From the NCBI GenBank assembly GCA_030447545.1, contig JAUJOV010000004.1:1-64000 (forward strand): a stretch of DNA of 64,000 bases. The letters are read 5' to 3'. The position numbers were made by a program, and so were the translations under genes. This DNA comes from Sphingomicrobium sp. GTDB taxonomy: Bacteria > Pseudomonadota > Alphaproteobacteria > Sphingomonadales > Sphingomonadaceae. Below are positions 1 to 6,692 of the stretch, in pieces. The notes under the pieces were generated by a model. The model was not told the DNA's origin. It saw only the letters and a program-made list of their open reading frames with translations, and did no database searches. How positions within the stretch are numbered: position 1 is the first letter of the stretch; the number at the start of each line of letters is the position of its first letter.

Positions 1-665
1 GTGGTCGCGACGACGGCGGCCGAGTCCACCTCCGCCGACGCGAGCGGGGCCGCCACCGGCTTGAGCATCGCGGCCGGCGGGCGGATCAGCACGAAGCTAC
101 CGCCCGACGGGCTCTGGGCGTCCTCGGACGTGACGCCGTTCCGGGCGCTGCCGGCGTACGCGGGCTGCGCGGCGCGGACCTGGATCACGACGACGCCGCC
201 GGTCCGGGGCGAGATGATGCCGGCGTGCGCGGCGGCCGAGCAGACCGACGACCACGCGGAGTACGTCCCGGTGCCGACGACCTGACTGACCTGCCCGCCC
301 GGCGCGCAGCGGAAGGCGAAGTCCTGGTCCAACCGCGCACTGTAGTCGAGCGCCTTGTCGTCCCAGCCGATCATGCGCACGACCGCCGGGTCGACCTGCT
401 GGCCGGCCGGGACCCCCGGCTCGGGCACTCCCCACTCGCCGGGCGCGCCGCCCGCCAGGGCGGCTTGCGCCTGGACGGGGAGCTCCAGGGCCTTCTTCAA
501 GAATCCACCGAGGCGGCTCTTCTTCTTGGGCTGCTCGCCGTCGGGGGCCTGCGCGCCGGCGGGCTGCCACGCGGCGGCGAACGAGGCGGAGACGAGCATC
601 GCGAGAGTCGACGCGGTGACGGCCCGGCGACGCGTGTTCGGCGAACGGGGCTGGGGACGCGGCAT
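1..665 (-). CDS. LCCL-domain secreted protein, N-terminal part (runs off left edge)
   Basis: An uninterrupted minus-strand frame starts at ATG 665 and is still open at base 1, giving at least 221 residues. Residues 1-40 look like a signal peptide: arginine-rich start, hydrophobic core, then AGAQA. A lysine-rich stretch follows at about 47-58. Residues 100-195 match the LCCL domain pattern: Cys120, GTGTY at 131-135, SSVCSAAAHAGI at 139-150 with Cys142, a YAGSARNG segment at 170-177, and SFVLI near 190. LCCL domains are extracellular modules first described in cochlin and Limulus factor C and are uncommon in bacteria. The function is unknown; an exported surface or periplasmic role is inferred. 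No clear ribosome binding site is visible, so the start is tentative. The C-terminus is missing. Confidence 0.72.
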   Translation of the reverse strand, partial: MPRPQPRSPNTRRRAVTASTLAMLVSASFAAAWQPAGAQAPDGEQPKKKSRLGGFLKKALELPVQAQAALAGGAPGEWGVPEPGVPAGQQVDPAVVRMIGWDDKALDYSARLDQDFAFRCAPGGQVSQVVGTGTYSAWSSVCSAAAHAGIISPRTGGVVVIQVRAAQPAYAGSARNGVTSEDAQSPSGGSFVLIRPPAAMLKPVAAPLASAEVDSAAVVAT

Positions 666-835
666 AGGCAGTGGCTACGGATGGATGCTCCGGATGCGCG
701 GAGCGCGCCGGCGGTTGCGCCGAGGCGGGGCACCTCGACGAGAGTGTTGGCGACACGAATACCCGCAATGCTCGTCAGCTCAGAAGCCGCGGTCCGTCTC
801 GGGATGCGAGATCCCGCGGATGGCCGCAGCGCCTA

Positions 836-868
836 ACGCGTGCTTAACGAGTGCTTGACGAGTGCTCG
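836..868. repeat. Three 11-bp direct repeats (ACGNGTGCTNN)
   Basis: Three back-to-back copies are visible: ACGCGTGCTTA, ACGAGTGCTTG and ACGAGTGCTCG. They lie about 170 bases upstream of the LCCL gene start. Such short iterated repeats can bind a regulator, but no function can be assigned. Confidence 0.6.
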
Positions 869-1040
869 TGAGGCGCGCCCATATTAGGCGCGCGATCGGC
901 GCGCGCAAGATGGGCGGCCCGTGCACAAGCGCGGCGTGTGGGGGGCGCGAGCGGCCTGGGGAGGTGATCAGGCGGCTGCGCGGCTCGGCAAAGGAGCAGC
1001 TGGCCGCCGTAGAGACGGCGCCCTGTGCGAGGAAGGATTC

Positions 1041-1066
1041 TCCCTCTCGTGCCGGCGGGAGAGGGA
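1041..1066. repeat. Dispersed hairpin repeat, TCCCTCTC/GAGAGGGA type
   Basis: Perfect 8-bp arms (1041-1048 and 1059-1066) enclose a GC-rich loop. Closely related hairpins occur at 3563-3585 and 46979-47000, so this is a family of intergenic palindromes. The right arm here also supplies the GAGAGGGA that may serve as the ribosome binding site for the next gene. Confidence 0.6.
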
Positions 1067-1072
1067 AAGTCG

Positions 1073-1333
1073 TTGAGAAGCCGCCAAAAGCCTAGCCGGC
1101 GCGAGCTGGATGCGGCGGAGGCGGCGCTCGAGCAAGCTCAGACGCGGCAACAGCGCGAGGTGCGGGACGTGGAGCGCGAGATCGAGGCGCTGGTGCGCCG
1201 CCGGCGGGAGCTTCTGCGGCGTCATGAAGCGGAGCGAGACGAGCTCGACGCCGGGCGCGAGCGCGCTCGGCGGGACTATGAGGGCGCGCTTCGGGCTTGG
1301 GGGAAATGGTACCTATCTGGAAAAAATTGTTGA
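1073..1333 (+). CDS. Small charged coiled-coil protein
   Basis: An 86-residue frame from TTG 1073, chosen because GAGAGGGA lies just upstream; GTG 1025 and GTG 1049 are in-frame alternatives. About residues 10-70 are almost entirely Arg, Glu, Ala, Leu and Asp, with the spacing of a long amphipathic or coiled-coil helix (for example LDAAEAALEQAQ and REIEALVRRRRELLRRH-like segments). There are no membrane segments or catalytic motifs. The last ten residues differ in composition and run toward the degenerate DUF2793 remnant, so the natural C-terminus may be lost. The function is unknown; I do not recognise a named family. Confidence 0.45.
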   Translation: MRSRQKPSRRELDAAEAALEQAQTRQQREVRDVEREIEALVRRRRELLRRHEAERDELDAGRERARRDYEGALRAWGKWYLSGKNC

Positions 1334-1371
1334 CAGCGTGACGCTGTTTAGGGACACGTCAGGAACAGTGA

Positions 1372-1826
1372 GCAATTGTCGGACAGTCCCAGAAGGAGCT
1401 GTTCCACAACGAGGCGCTGCAGCTTGTCGGCTTGCTTGTTGCCGGCTGTGTCGAAAAGCCTCCGCGAGGAGACCCTCCCGCCGCGCCGGTCGCCGGGCAG
1501 TGCTTCATCGTGGGCAGCGGCGCGACCGGTGAATGGGCCTCGTACATTGACCACGTGGCGGCCTACACCACGGGCGGCTGGGCGCTACATCCCGCCGGTG
1601 AGTGGCATGTGCTTCTACGTCCGTTCGGAGCAAGCGACGGTGTGCTATGGAACTGGTCAGTGGGACCTTGGGGTGCTGCGGGGGTCCAGTGTCATGATCG
1701 GTGCTGGGCTCAAGGGCCGCTGCGATTGCGGACCCCATCGGCGGGGGCGACGTCGACGCTGAGGCGCGCGCGGCGATCACGGCTATCCTGTCGGCCCTGC
1801 GCCCCCATGGTGTCATAAGCCAGTAG
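1372..1826 (+). pseudogene. DUF2793 phage/GTA-associated protein, degenerate
   Basis: Three segments in different frames together read like a DUF2793 protein. First, GQSQKELFHNEALQL then a PVAGQCFIVGSGATGEW segment (1381-1620). Second, a GQWDLGVLRGSS segment near 1655-1695. Third, AIADPIGGGDVDAEARAAI then ILSALRPHGVIS ending at the TAG at 1824. DUF2793 proteins typically accompany tail modules of phages and gene transfer agents. No start codon remains: an in-frame TGA lies at 1369. At least two frameshifts separate the segments. No neighbouring phage genes are present, so this looks like an isolated remnant. Confidence 0.7.
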
Positions 1827-2003
1827 CCGCAATTCCGAACCCGCTTTTTGCGAACGCGTGATGTCTTTTTCCGGAGGAGATTCACAACCCGGAGTGAGGC
1901 CTTTGAGCAACAACTTCGTACAATCAGCCGCTTGCGTGGGAACACCCGGTCTCATAATGTGTCCCTAGCGCTCTAGCTCAGAGCGTACTGAAAGGGGATT
2001 TCC

Positions 2004-2849
2004 ATGCGCAAGCTTGTCATCGCGGTGGCGCTCGCATCGGCGGCTGTCACAACACCAGCCGCCGCTCGCGACGGTTCTGCATACTTTGGCCTCGAAGTCG
2101 GCCCAATGATCATCGAGGACATGGAGTTCGACATCGAGCTCAATGGCGCCGACAACTCCAACGTCATTCTCGTTGATCATAAGGTCGGGTGGGATGCCGA
2201 CGTAGTTGGCGGCTTCGACTTCGGTGCCTTTCGCCTCGAAGGCGAACTGGCATATAAGCGCGCCAGGCTAGACAAGGTCGGTCTGGCGGTGACCGATCAG
2301 CCCGACGCGGATGGTCGCACCACCGCACTCTCAGCAATGCTGAACGGCTTGGTGGACTTCGGCGGCGAGCAGGGCGTCAGAGGCTATGTCGGCGGTGGCG
2401 TCGGTCTGGCGCGCGTGAAGCTTCGCGCGCGGCCGGACATCAACAACTTTCGGATCCGCGGGACCGACAGTGGGTTTGCGTGGCAGGCGATCGCCGGCAT
2501 CGGCTTTCCGATCACCCCGAACATGGAACTTGGTCTCAAATATCGCTTCTTCAACAAGAAGCTGGATTTCTCAGACAATGACGGCGAAGCGTGCGGGCCG
2601 TTTGGCTGCGAGCCTACCGACATCGACCTCGAGGACCGGTTCCGTTCGCACAGTCTCCTGGCCAGCTTGATCTTCAACTTCGGGGCTCCGGTGGTGGTGG
2701 TGGCGCCTCCGCCGCCTCCTCCGCCTCCTCCGCCTCCGCCGCCGGCGACGCAGACGTGCCCGGACGGCACGGTGGTGCTTGCGACCGAGCCTTGTCCGGC
2801 TCCGCCGCCTCCTCCTCCGCCGCCGCCGCCGGCGCCAGAGCGCGGCTAA
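2004..2849 (+). CDS. Outer-membrane beta-barrel protein with proline-rich tail
   Basis: 281 residues. The start ATG 2004 follows AAAGGGGA at good spacing. Residues 1-21 are a signal peptide ending AAA. Residues 24-225 show alternating aromatic and hydrophobic strands and glycine-rich turns (YVGGGVGLARV, WQAIAGIGFPI, LGLKYRFF) of the OmpA-type eight-strand barrel. The tail after about residue 230 consists of two polyproline runs separated by a TCPDGTVV...PCP segment. In many sphingomonad OmpA-like proteins a proline hinge leads to a peptidoglycan-binding OmpA C-terminal domain. Here the protein ends instead, so it would sit in the outer membrane without that anchor. A strong terminator follows. 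It is monocistronic. Confidence 0.85.
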   Translation: MRKLVIAVALASAAVTTPAAARDGSAYFGLEVGPMIIEDMEFDIELNGADNSNVILVDHKVGWDADVVGGFDFGAFRLEGELAYKRARLDKVGLAVTDQPDADGRTTALSAMLNGLVDFGGEQGVRGYVGGGVGLARVKLRARPDINNFRIRGTDSGFAWQAIAGIGFPITPNMELGLKYRFFNKKLDFSDNDGEACGPFGCEPTDIDLEDRFRSHSLLASLIFNFGAPVVVVAPPPPPPPPPPPPPATQTCPDGTVVLATEPCPAPPPPPPPPPPAPERG

Positions 2850-2871
2850 CGCTGCACTGCGACAAGAGAAA

Positions 2872-2904
2872 GGCCGGTCCGGGGAAACCCGGGCCGGCTT
2901 TTTT
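2872..2904 (+). terminator. Rho-independent terminator after the beta-barrel gene
   Basis: A GC-rich stem with arms GGCCGG...GGGG and CCCGGGCCGGC and a short AAA loop is followed by six T residues at 2899-2904. It lies about 20 bases after the stop codon. Confidence 0.88.
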
Positions 2905-2999
2905 CTTTGGCTGCGCCGGCGCTTCGTTCGCCCGTGCGCGCGGAACAGAAGGGCCGGCTCGCGCATAACAACGGCGACCCTTCAACAGGAGTTTCGCCA

Positions 3000-3530
3000 A
3001 TGCCCGTTCGCTTCGCCTTGCCACTTGCGCTCGCCGGCCTGATCGCCGGTTGCGTGCCGATGGCGACCGCCGACGTGCCCGTCGCAACCACGAACCTGGT
3101 GCGCAGCGACGGCACCGCCGCGGGCACCGTTCGAGTGTTCAGCGAGCCAACCGGCGTGGTGCTGAGGATCGACGCCGCGGGCCTGCCGCCGGGGCTCCAC
3201 GGAGTCCATGTGCACGCGGTCGGCCGCTGCGATGCGCCCGCGTTCACCACCGCGGGGCCGCACTGGAACCCGACCAACCGCCAGCACGGGCACCGGAACC
3301 CGGCAGGCCCTCACCTGGGCGACCTGGGCAACCTCGGCATCGGCGCGAACGGGCGGCTGATCGCGGGGCTGCTGATCCCCGGAGCGCGGGTTGCAGCGCC
3401 AGGCTATGGCAGCGGCCCGCTGCTTCGCGATGGCGACGGCGCGGCGCTGGTGATTCACGCCGGGGCCGACGATCAGCGCACCGACCCGAGCGGCAACAGC
3501 GGCGACAGGATCGCCTGCGCGGTGCTGTAG
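3000..3530 (+). CDS. sodC: Cu/Zn superoxide dismutase, lipoprotein
   Basis: 176 residues, start ATG 3000 with ACAGGAG upstream. It converts superoxide to hydrogen peroxide and oxygen outside the cytoplasm. A lipoprotein signal ends in LAGLIAGC (Cys18 as lipidation site). The metal ligands of the family are visible: His70 and His72 (HVH), bridging His88 (GPHWNP), His96/98, His105 and Asp108 (GPHLGD), and His153 (VIHAGADD). Cys77 and Cys173 can form the conserved disulfide, and Arg170 is the substrate-guiding arginine near the C-terminus (GDRIACAVL). The length is normal for a bacterial periplasmic enzyme. It stands alone between a terminator and a convergent gene. Confidence 0.95.
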   Translation: MPVRFALPLALAGLIAGCVPMATADVPVATTNLVRSDGTAAGTVRVFSEPTGVVLRIDAAGLPPGLHGVHVHAVGRCDAPAFTTAGPHWNPTNRQHGHRNPAGPHLGDLGNLGIGANGRLIAGLLIPGARVAAPGYGSGPLLRDGDGAALVIHAGADDQRTDPSGNSGDRIACAVL

Positions 3531-3562
3531 CCACTCATCCCGCTCGCGGGTTGCGCGAGTCG

Positions 3563-3585
3563 CCCTCTCCCCCGAGGGGAGAGGG
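3563..3585. repeat. Dispersed hairpin repeat, CCCTCTCCCC/GGGGAGAGGG
   Basis: Perfect 10-bp arms with a CGA loop sit between the convergent sodC and the membrane-protein gene. There is no T-run, but it could still act as a transcription barrier. It belongs to the same family as 1041-1066 and 46979-47000. Confidence 0.7.
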
Positions 3586-3587
3586 GC

Positions 3588-4088
3588 CTAGGCGGCGGCG
3601 AAGTCGTGGGGTTCGGGGGTGAATTCGGGCTCGACCAGCGGATCCTCATTACGCTTGAGGCGCGGGAAGGTGCGCCCCGTTTCGCGGTCGAGGGCTCGTG
3701 CGGTCAGGACGTCCGCGACGAACGCGCCCGCGACCACTCCGCCGGCCAAGGCGAGCGAGCGCTTGCGGGTCGAGGAGCGGGCGGCGAGGCCTAGCACGCC
3801 GGCGTCGATCATGTCGCCGATCACCCGGTTCCACACATTGGTCGAGACCGCGGGGCCACGCAGAAGCGCGACGCCCGCGAGCAGTTCGCGCAAGCCGAAG
3901 GCGAAGATTGTCTTCTTCGCGGTGTCATTCTCGACGCCGAGCAAACGCGCCAGCCGCCCGGGCGCGGCAACCTCCGCCAGCCCGAGCGCAATGCTGAAAT
4001 AGCCGAGGCCGAGCCCGGCCTTCTTCGCGCCGATCGCCCCCGGCTGGTCGCTTGCGCTCATCGGGGTTGCGAACACTTTGTTGTCCAT
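3588..4088 (-). CDS. Small integral membrane protein under a stress-type promoter
   Basis: 166 residues from ATG 4088, preceded by CAGGAG; an upstream in-frame codon at 4121 has no such site. Four hydrophobic segments are visible, including GLGLGYFSIALGLAEVA, FGLRELLAGVALL and LALAGGVVAGAFVADVL. The C-terminal 40 residues are charged. The pattern resembles the membrane domain that often precedes SRPBCC (cyclase/dehydrase-like) domains in alphaproteobacteria, but no SRPBCC domain follows. A GGAAC-N17-CGTT promoter lies 32 bases upstream, divergent from that of the next gene. It is probably a general-stress-response membrane protein of unknown function. Confidence 0.75.
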   Translation of the reverse strand: MDNKVFATPMSASDQPGAIGAKKAGLGLGYFSIALGLAEVAAPGRLARLLGVENDTAKKTIFAFGLRELLAGVALLRGPAVSTNVWNRVIGDMIDAGVLGLAARSSTRKRSLALAGGVVAGAFVADVLTARALDRETGRTFPRLKRNEDPLVEPEFTPEPHDFAAA

Positions 4089-4119
4089 GCCGAACTGCTC
4101 CTGCTCAATCGGGCAGAAC

Positions 4120-4145
4120 AACGGCGGCGGGCCCCCGAGCGTTCC
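4120..4145 (-). promoter_or_regulatory. EcfG-type general stress promoter (minus strand)
   Basis: On the minus strand GGAAC (4145-4141) and CGTT (4123-4120) are separated by 17 bases. This matches the consensus GGAAC-N16/17-CGTT of the alphaproteobacterial stress sigma factor EcfG. It points at the membrane-protein gene starting at 4088. Confidence 0.7.
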
Positions 4146-4194
4146 TGCAACAGTGGCATGGTTGAAAAAAATAGCGGAAAACCGCCATTTTTAC

Positions 4195-4219
4195 GGAACA
4201 ATCCGCTCCGCCGTCCGTT
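4195..4219 (+). promoter_or_regulatory. EcfG-type general stress promoter (plus strand)
   Basis: GGAAC at 4195-4199 and CGTT at 4216-4219 are separated by 16 bases, the EcfG consensus. It is located 65 bases upstream of the hydrophilic protein gene at 4285 and back to back with the promoter at 4120-4145. Confidence 0.75.
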
Positions 4220-4284
4220 GGTTGGGTGAAGGCTCTGCGACGCGGAGCCATTTCCCCCAACCTTTAGGAAAGGAGCCATTTCCA

Positions 4285-4569
4285 ATGGCCGACAAGACCA
4301 TAAACAACCAGAACCAGAAGCCCAACCAGACGATGCAGCACGAGCAGGCCAAGGGTCAGTTCAGCAACGAGCGCAAGCCCGAGCAGGGCAACATGAGCCG
4401 TGAGCGCCAGGAAAAGAGCGCGATCGGTGGCGGCAGCGATCAGAATCGCTCGACCGGCGAGTTCGACAAGAGCCGCGAGCGCCAGGAAAAGAGCGCGATC
4501 GGTGGCGGCAGCGACCAGAATCGCAGCGAGAGCGACAAGAGCCGCAGCGGGTCGAGCGACCAGCGCTAA
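4285..4569 (+). CDS. Hydrophilic repeat protein, stress-response type
   Basis: 94 residues from ATG 4285 with AAAGGAG upstream. It lacks hydrophobic segments and is dominated by Gln, Asn, Ser, Lys, Glu and Arg. A 19-residue unit beginning SRERQEKSAIGGGSDQN occurs twice, 25 residues apart, followed by a shortened third version (DKSRSGSSDQR). The composition is that of an intrinsically disordered, hydrophilin-like protein. It is preceded by a GGAAC-N16-CGTT promoter and followed by a UUCG-loop terminator, so it forms a single-gene stress-regulated unit. The molecular function is unknown; protection against desiccation or osmotic stress is inferred only from composition and promoter. Confidence 0.82.
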   Translation: MADKTINNQNQKPNQTMQHEQAKGQFSNERKPEQGNMSRERQEKSAIGGGSDQNRSTGEFDKSRERQEKSAIGGGSDQNRSESDKSRSGSSDQR

Positions 4570-4609
4570 CCAGCTGACAAGCCAGACGGCACGTTCAAGT
4601 GCCGCACCG

Positions 4610-4633
4610 GGCCGCCCTTCGGGGCGGCCTTTT
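4610..4633 (+). terminator. Rho-independent terminator with UUCG tetraloop
   Basis: Arms GGCCGCCC (4610-4617) and GGGCGGCC (4622-4629) enclose TTCG and are followed by TTTT. It lies 40 bases after the hydrophilic protein gene. Confidence 0.88.
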
Positions 4634-4788
4634 GCTGCGGGGCGGCGCGCGGCGATGGCGAGCGCGAGCAGGGACCTCCCTCGCTCGGCCGAACAGGGCG
4701 ACACCAAAGTCTTTGCAAAATGAGCACTTGGGTTCAGTCTGCGTGCGCGCTCGCCAGGGGGCTGAGTCGCGACAGGGGGAATCTTCAC

Positions 4789-5412
4789 ATGGCGTACTCA
4801 GCTATTGCATTGATCGCGCTCGCGGCTGCCCAAGCCGCGACGACCCAGGCCACCATCCAGCAGCCGGCCCAGCCGGCGGCGATCGCGCCTGCCGCCGCGC
4901 CGGCGGTGATCCTTCAGGCGCCGACCGAAAACGTGCTTCGCGCCGGGACCGCGGTTCCGCTGGTGATGGCCGAAAGCATTACGACCAACGGCAAGAAGCT
5001 GCGCGTCGGACAGCGCGTGCGGCTGACCGTCGGTTCGGACGTGCGGCTCGGCTCTTCGGTGGTGATTCCGGCGGGCAGCCCGGCCGATGCGGAAGTCACC
5101 GACGTGCGCAACAAGGGCATGTGGGGCAAGTCGGGGCGGATCGAAGCGCGCGTGCTCAACGTGCGCGTCGGTGACCGGCTGATCCGCCTCAGCGGCGCGT
5201 TCGACGGCAAGGGGGTGACGGGCACGGCGGGCGTGGTCGCGGCAGTGGCCCTGGTGCCAATCGCCGGCTTCTTCGTCACGGGCACGAGCGCTAACATCCC
5301 GGCTGGATCGGGGGTGAAGGCATTCCTCGATGAGGACCTGCGTATCGCCGCGCCTGCTCCTGCTCCGGCAGCAGCGCCGGCTCCGGCTGCGGCGCCGGCG
5401 GCCGGCCAGTAG
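4789..5412 (+). CDS. Exported hypothetical protein with Ala/Pro-rich ends
   Basis: 207 residues from ATG 4789 with CAGGGGGA upstream. The N-terminus (MAYSAIALIALAAAQA) is a short signal peptide followed by an Ala/Pro/Gln-rich linker. The core, about residues 44-180, is beta-rich with repeated short strands (GTAVPLVMAESIT, VGQRVRLTVGSDV, VVIPAGSPADAEVTDVRNKG, ARVLNVRVGDRLIRLSG), suggesting a small barrel or SH3-like fold. A hydrophobic glycine/alanine segment (VVAAVALVPIAGFFV) follows. The tail is (AP)n-rich. I recognise it as the kind of protein often left unnamed in sphingomonads; an envelope location is inferred and the function unknown. Confidence 0.8.
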   Translation: MAYSAIALIALAAAQAATTQATIQQPAQPAAIAPAAAPAVILQAPTENVLRAGTAVPLVMAESITTNGKKLRVGQRVRLTVGSDVRLGSSVVIPAGSPADAEVTDVRNKGMWGKSGRIEARVLNVRVGDRLIRLSGAFDGKGVTGTAGVVAAVALVPIAGFFVTGTSANIPAGSGVKAFLDEDLRIAAPAPAPAAAPAPAAAPAAGQ

Positions 5413-5859
5413 GCGCAGCTCGAAACCTGCTGGGGGCGGCCGCCGCGCGGCGGCCGTCCACGACCGCGGCAGGGTGGCCGCCTTCTTCAGCCCTTCGCCT
5501 GCGCGCGCCTCGCGGCGGTCGCGGTGGTGTACCAAGTTGGATGATCCCTGACGATTTTGCGCGTTCATCGTCGCTTGCGATCACCGGTGCGCGAGAAGGC
5601 ACGGCTCAAGGAGGACATGGCCGAGCTGTCGAAGCAGCAAGCGGCCGCCAACGCGAGATACGAACCGCGGGGCCCCATTTCTATAGGTCCAGTCGGCTCC
5701 GCCGCCCCGTTCGAAAAATCCTTCTTCATCTTTCAATCTGTTCGGCAAGGCGCTTCGTCGAACGCGTGCACCGCGCTCGGGACCTAATCTGCACTTGCGC
5801 GTTGGGTGAGTCGGCGGCGGCACTGGCGCTGTCGGAGCGGGCATGGAGGAGCAGTACGG
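5413..5859. other. Intergenic region without a convincing gene
   Basis: A GC-rich inverted repeat near 5432-5452 (GGCGGCCGCC/GGCGGCCG) directly after the preceding gene may end transcription although it lacks a T-run. A short stretch at about 5590-5690 could encode a charged peptide (REKARLKEDMAELSKQQAA) but has no clear start, so it is left as a possible remnant. Confidence 0.4.
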
Positions 5860-6378
5860 GTGCTCAGCATCGCCGCCATTGCCTTGGCCGCTGCGTCGGC
5901 CGCGACTTCCACGCCTCACATGGCGACCTCGCCCTGGTGGGAAAAGATCACCGTCACATATGACGCCGACGGTTCGCAACGCTCGTGCGCCTATGAGACG
6001 AGCTTCACCGACCGCAGCCGACAATGTGAGGTCGAGGACGCGCCCGCCTCTGCGGCCGATGCCGGGAGCGGCACGCCCGGAGTGCATACGACGATCACCT
6101 TCGAGCGGCGATTTACGCCGGGCGCGAGGCCGGAATTGGCGAAGCTCGAGCCGGGCGACACCTTGCTTGGCGGCCATGTGATGAGCGTTGCGATCGACGG
6201 CAGCGGAGTGGTCCGCGGCTGCTCGGTGGTTGCGGTTTCAGGGGATTCGACGCCGGCCTACGATTGCGATCAAGTCCGCGCAGAGCGCTTTAAGGCGAGC
6301 GCCGGCGCAAGGGCGCAGGAGTCGCAGACCGGCTTTCTGACCGTGCTCGTCTACGGCCGCGAAGAACAGATCGCCTGA
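5860..6378 (+). CDS. Exported protein with TonB-like C-terminal region
   Basis: 172 residues from GTG 5860, chosen because GGAGG precedes it by about ten bases and a signal peptide (VLSIAAIALAAASAA) then begins the protein. The C-terminal 80 residues contain the pattern VMSVAIDGSGVVRGCSVVAVSG followed by a second cysteine, similar to the two-cysteine TonB-like domain of the genes at 9457 and 10458. The middle contains several acidic residues and two further cysteines. A periplasmic protein is inferred; the function is unknown. A tandem repeat and a strong terminator follow. Confidence 0.7.
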   Translation: MLSIAAIALAAASAATSTPHMATSPWWEKITVTYDADGSQRSCAYETSFTDRSRQCEVEDAPASAADAGSGTPGVHTTITFERRFTPGARPELAKLEPGDTLLGGHVMSVAIDGSGVVRGCSVVAVSGDSTPAYDCDQVRAERFKASAGARAQESQTGFLTVLVYGREEQIA

Positions 6379-6379
6379 A

Positions 6380-6435
6380 GCGCCGCGCGCAATGCCTGAA
6401 TGCGCCGCGCGCAATGCCTGAATGCGCCGCGCGCA
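6380..6435. repeat. 22-bp tandem repeat, 2.5 copies
   Basis: The unit beginning GCGCCGCGCGCAATGCCTGA is present at 6380-6401 and 6402-6423, with the first 12 bases repeated at 6424-6435. The copies are identical. It starts immediately after the stop codon of the preceding gene. Confidence 0.85.
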
Positions 6436-6555
6436 CGGTTGTGGAGGCTCGGCAACGGTGCGCGGGCCAATGCAACTAACGCGCCGGCCGCCGGAACCGT
6501 TCGCCGGAAATGACGGTTCGACGGGGGCATCCGCGTTTTTTCCGCTCGCGGGTGC

Positions 6556-6603
6556 GAAGCGGCCCGATCGAGCCAGGCGCAACGATTGGGCCGCTTCCTT
6601 TTT
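6556..6603 (+). terminator. Rho-independent terminator, 15-bp stem
   Basis: Arms GAAGCGGCCCGATCG (6556-6570) and CGATTGGGCCGCTTC (6583-6597) pair with one mismatch, followed by CTTTTT. It ends the 5860-6378 transcript. Confidence 0.85.
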
Positions 6604-6633
6604 AGCGCCCTGCCATGCACCCGATGTGCACAG

Positions 6634-6674
6634 AAACAGGGCGGCGGCGCGTTGGCGCGCCGCCGCCCTGTTTT
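6634..6674 (-). terminator. Long perfect hairpin terminator, 18-bp stem
   Basis: An 18-bp perfect stem (6634-6651 with 6656-6673) and a four-base loop, flanked by AAA on one side and TTTT on the other, so it can work in both directions. It lies about 20 bases beyond the stop of the PA2169-type gene. Confidence 0.85.
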
Positions 6675-6692
6675 CTGAAATAGGTTCGGCCC

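Larger units (their letters stand above)
666..1072. other. Intergenic region upstream of the LCCL gene
   Basis: About 400 bases with no convincing gene on either strand. It contains the three 11-bp direct repeats at 836-868 and the hairpin repeat at 1041-1066. Open frames here are GC-driven and lack recognisable protein features. Confidence 0.5.
6436..6692. other. Intergenic region holding two terminators
   Basis: No gene is seen. The stretch is explained by the terminator for the plus-strand gene (6556-6603) and the long perfect hairpin serving the convergent minus-strand gene (6634-6674). Confidence 0.6.

Noticed and set aside
1334..2003. Phage integration or active prophage
   Set aside because: Only one degenerate tail-type gene, no integrase, attachment site or other phage gene.
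4385..4530. Possible CRISPR-like repeat from the two similar segments
   Set aside because: Only two full units, in frame in a protein gene, and the unit encodes the same peptide twice; no spacer array.
5557..5787. 76-codon charged protein
   Set aside because: Only the first half looks protein-like, the rest is atypical, and there is no good ribosome binding site; kept only as a remark on the intergenic region.
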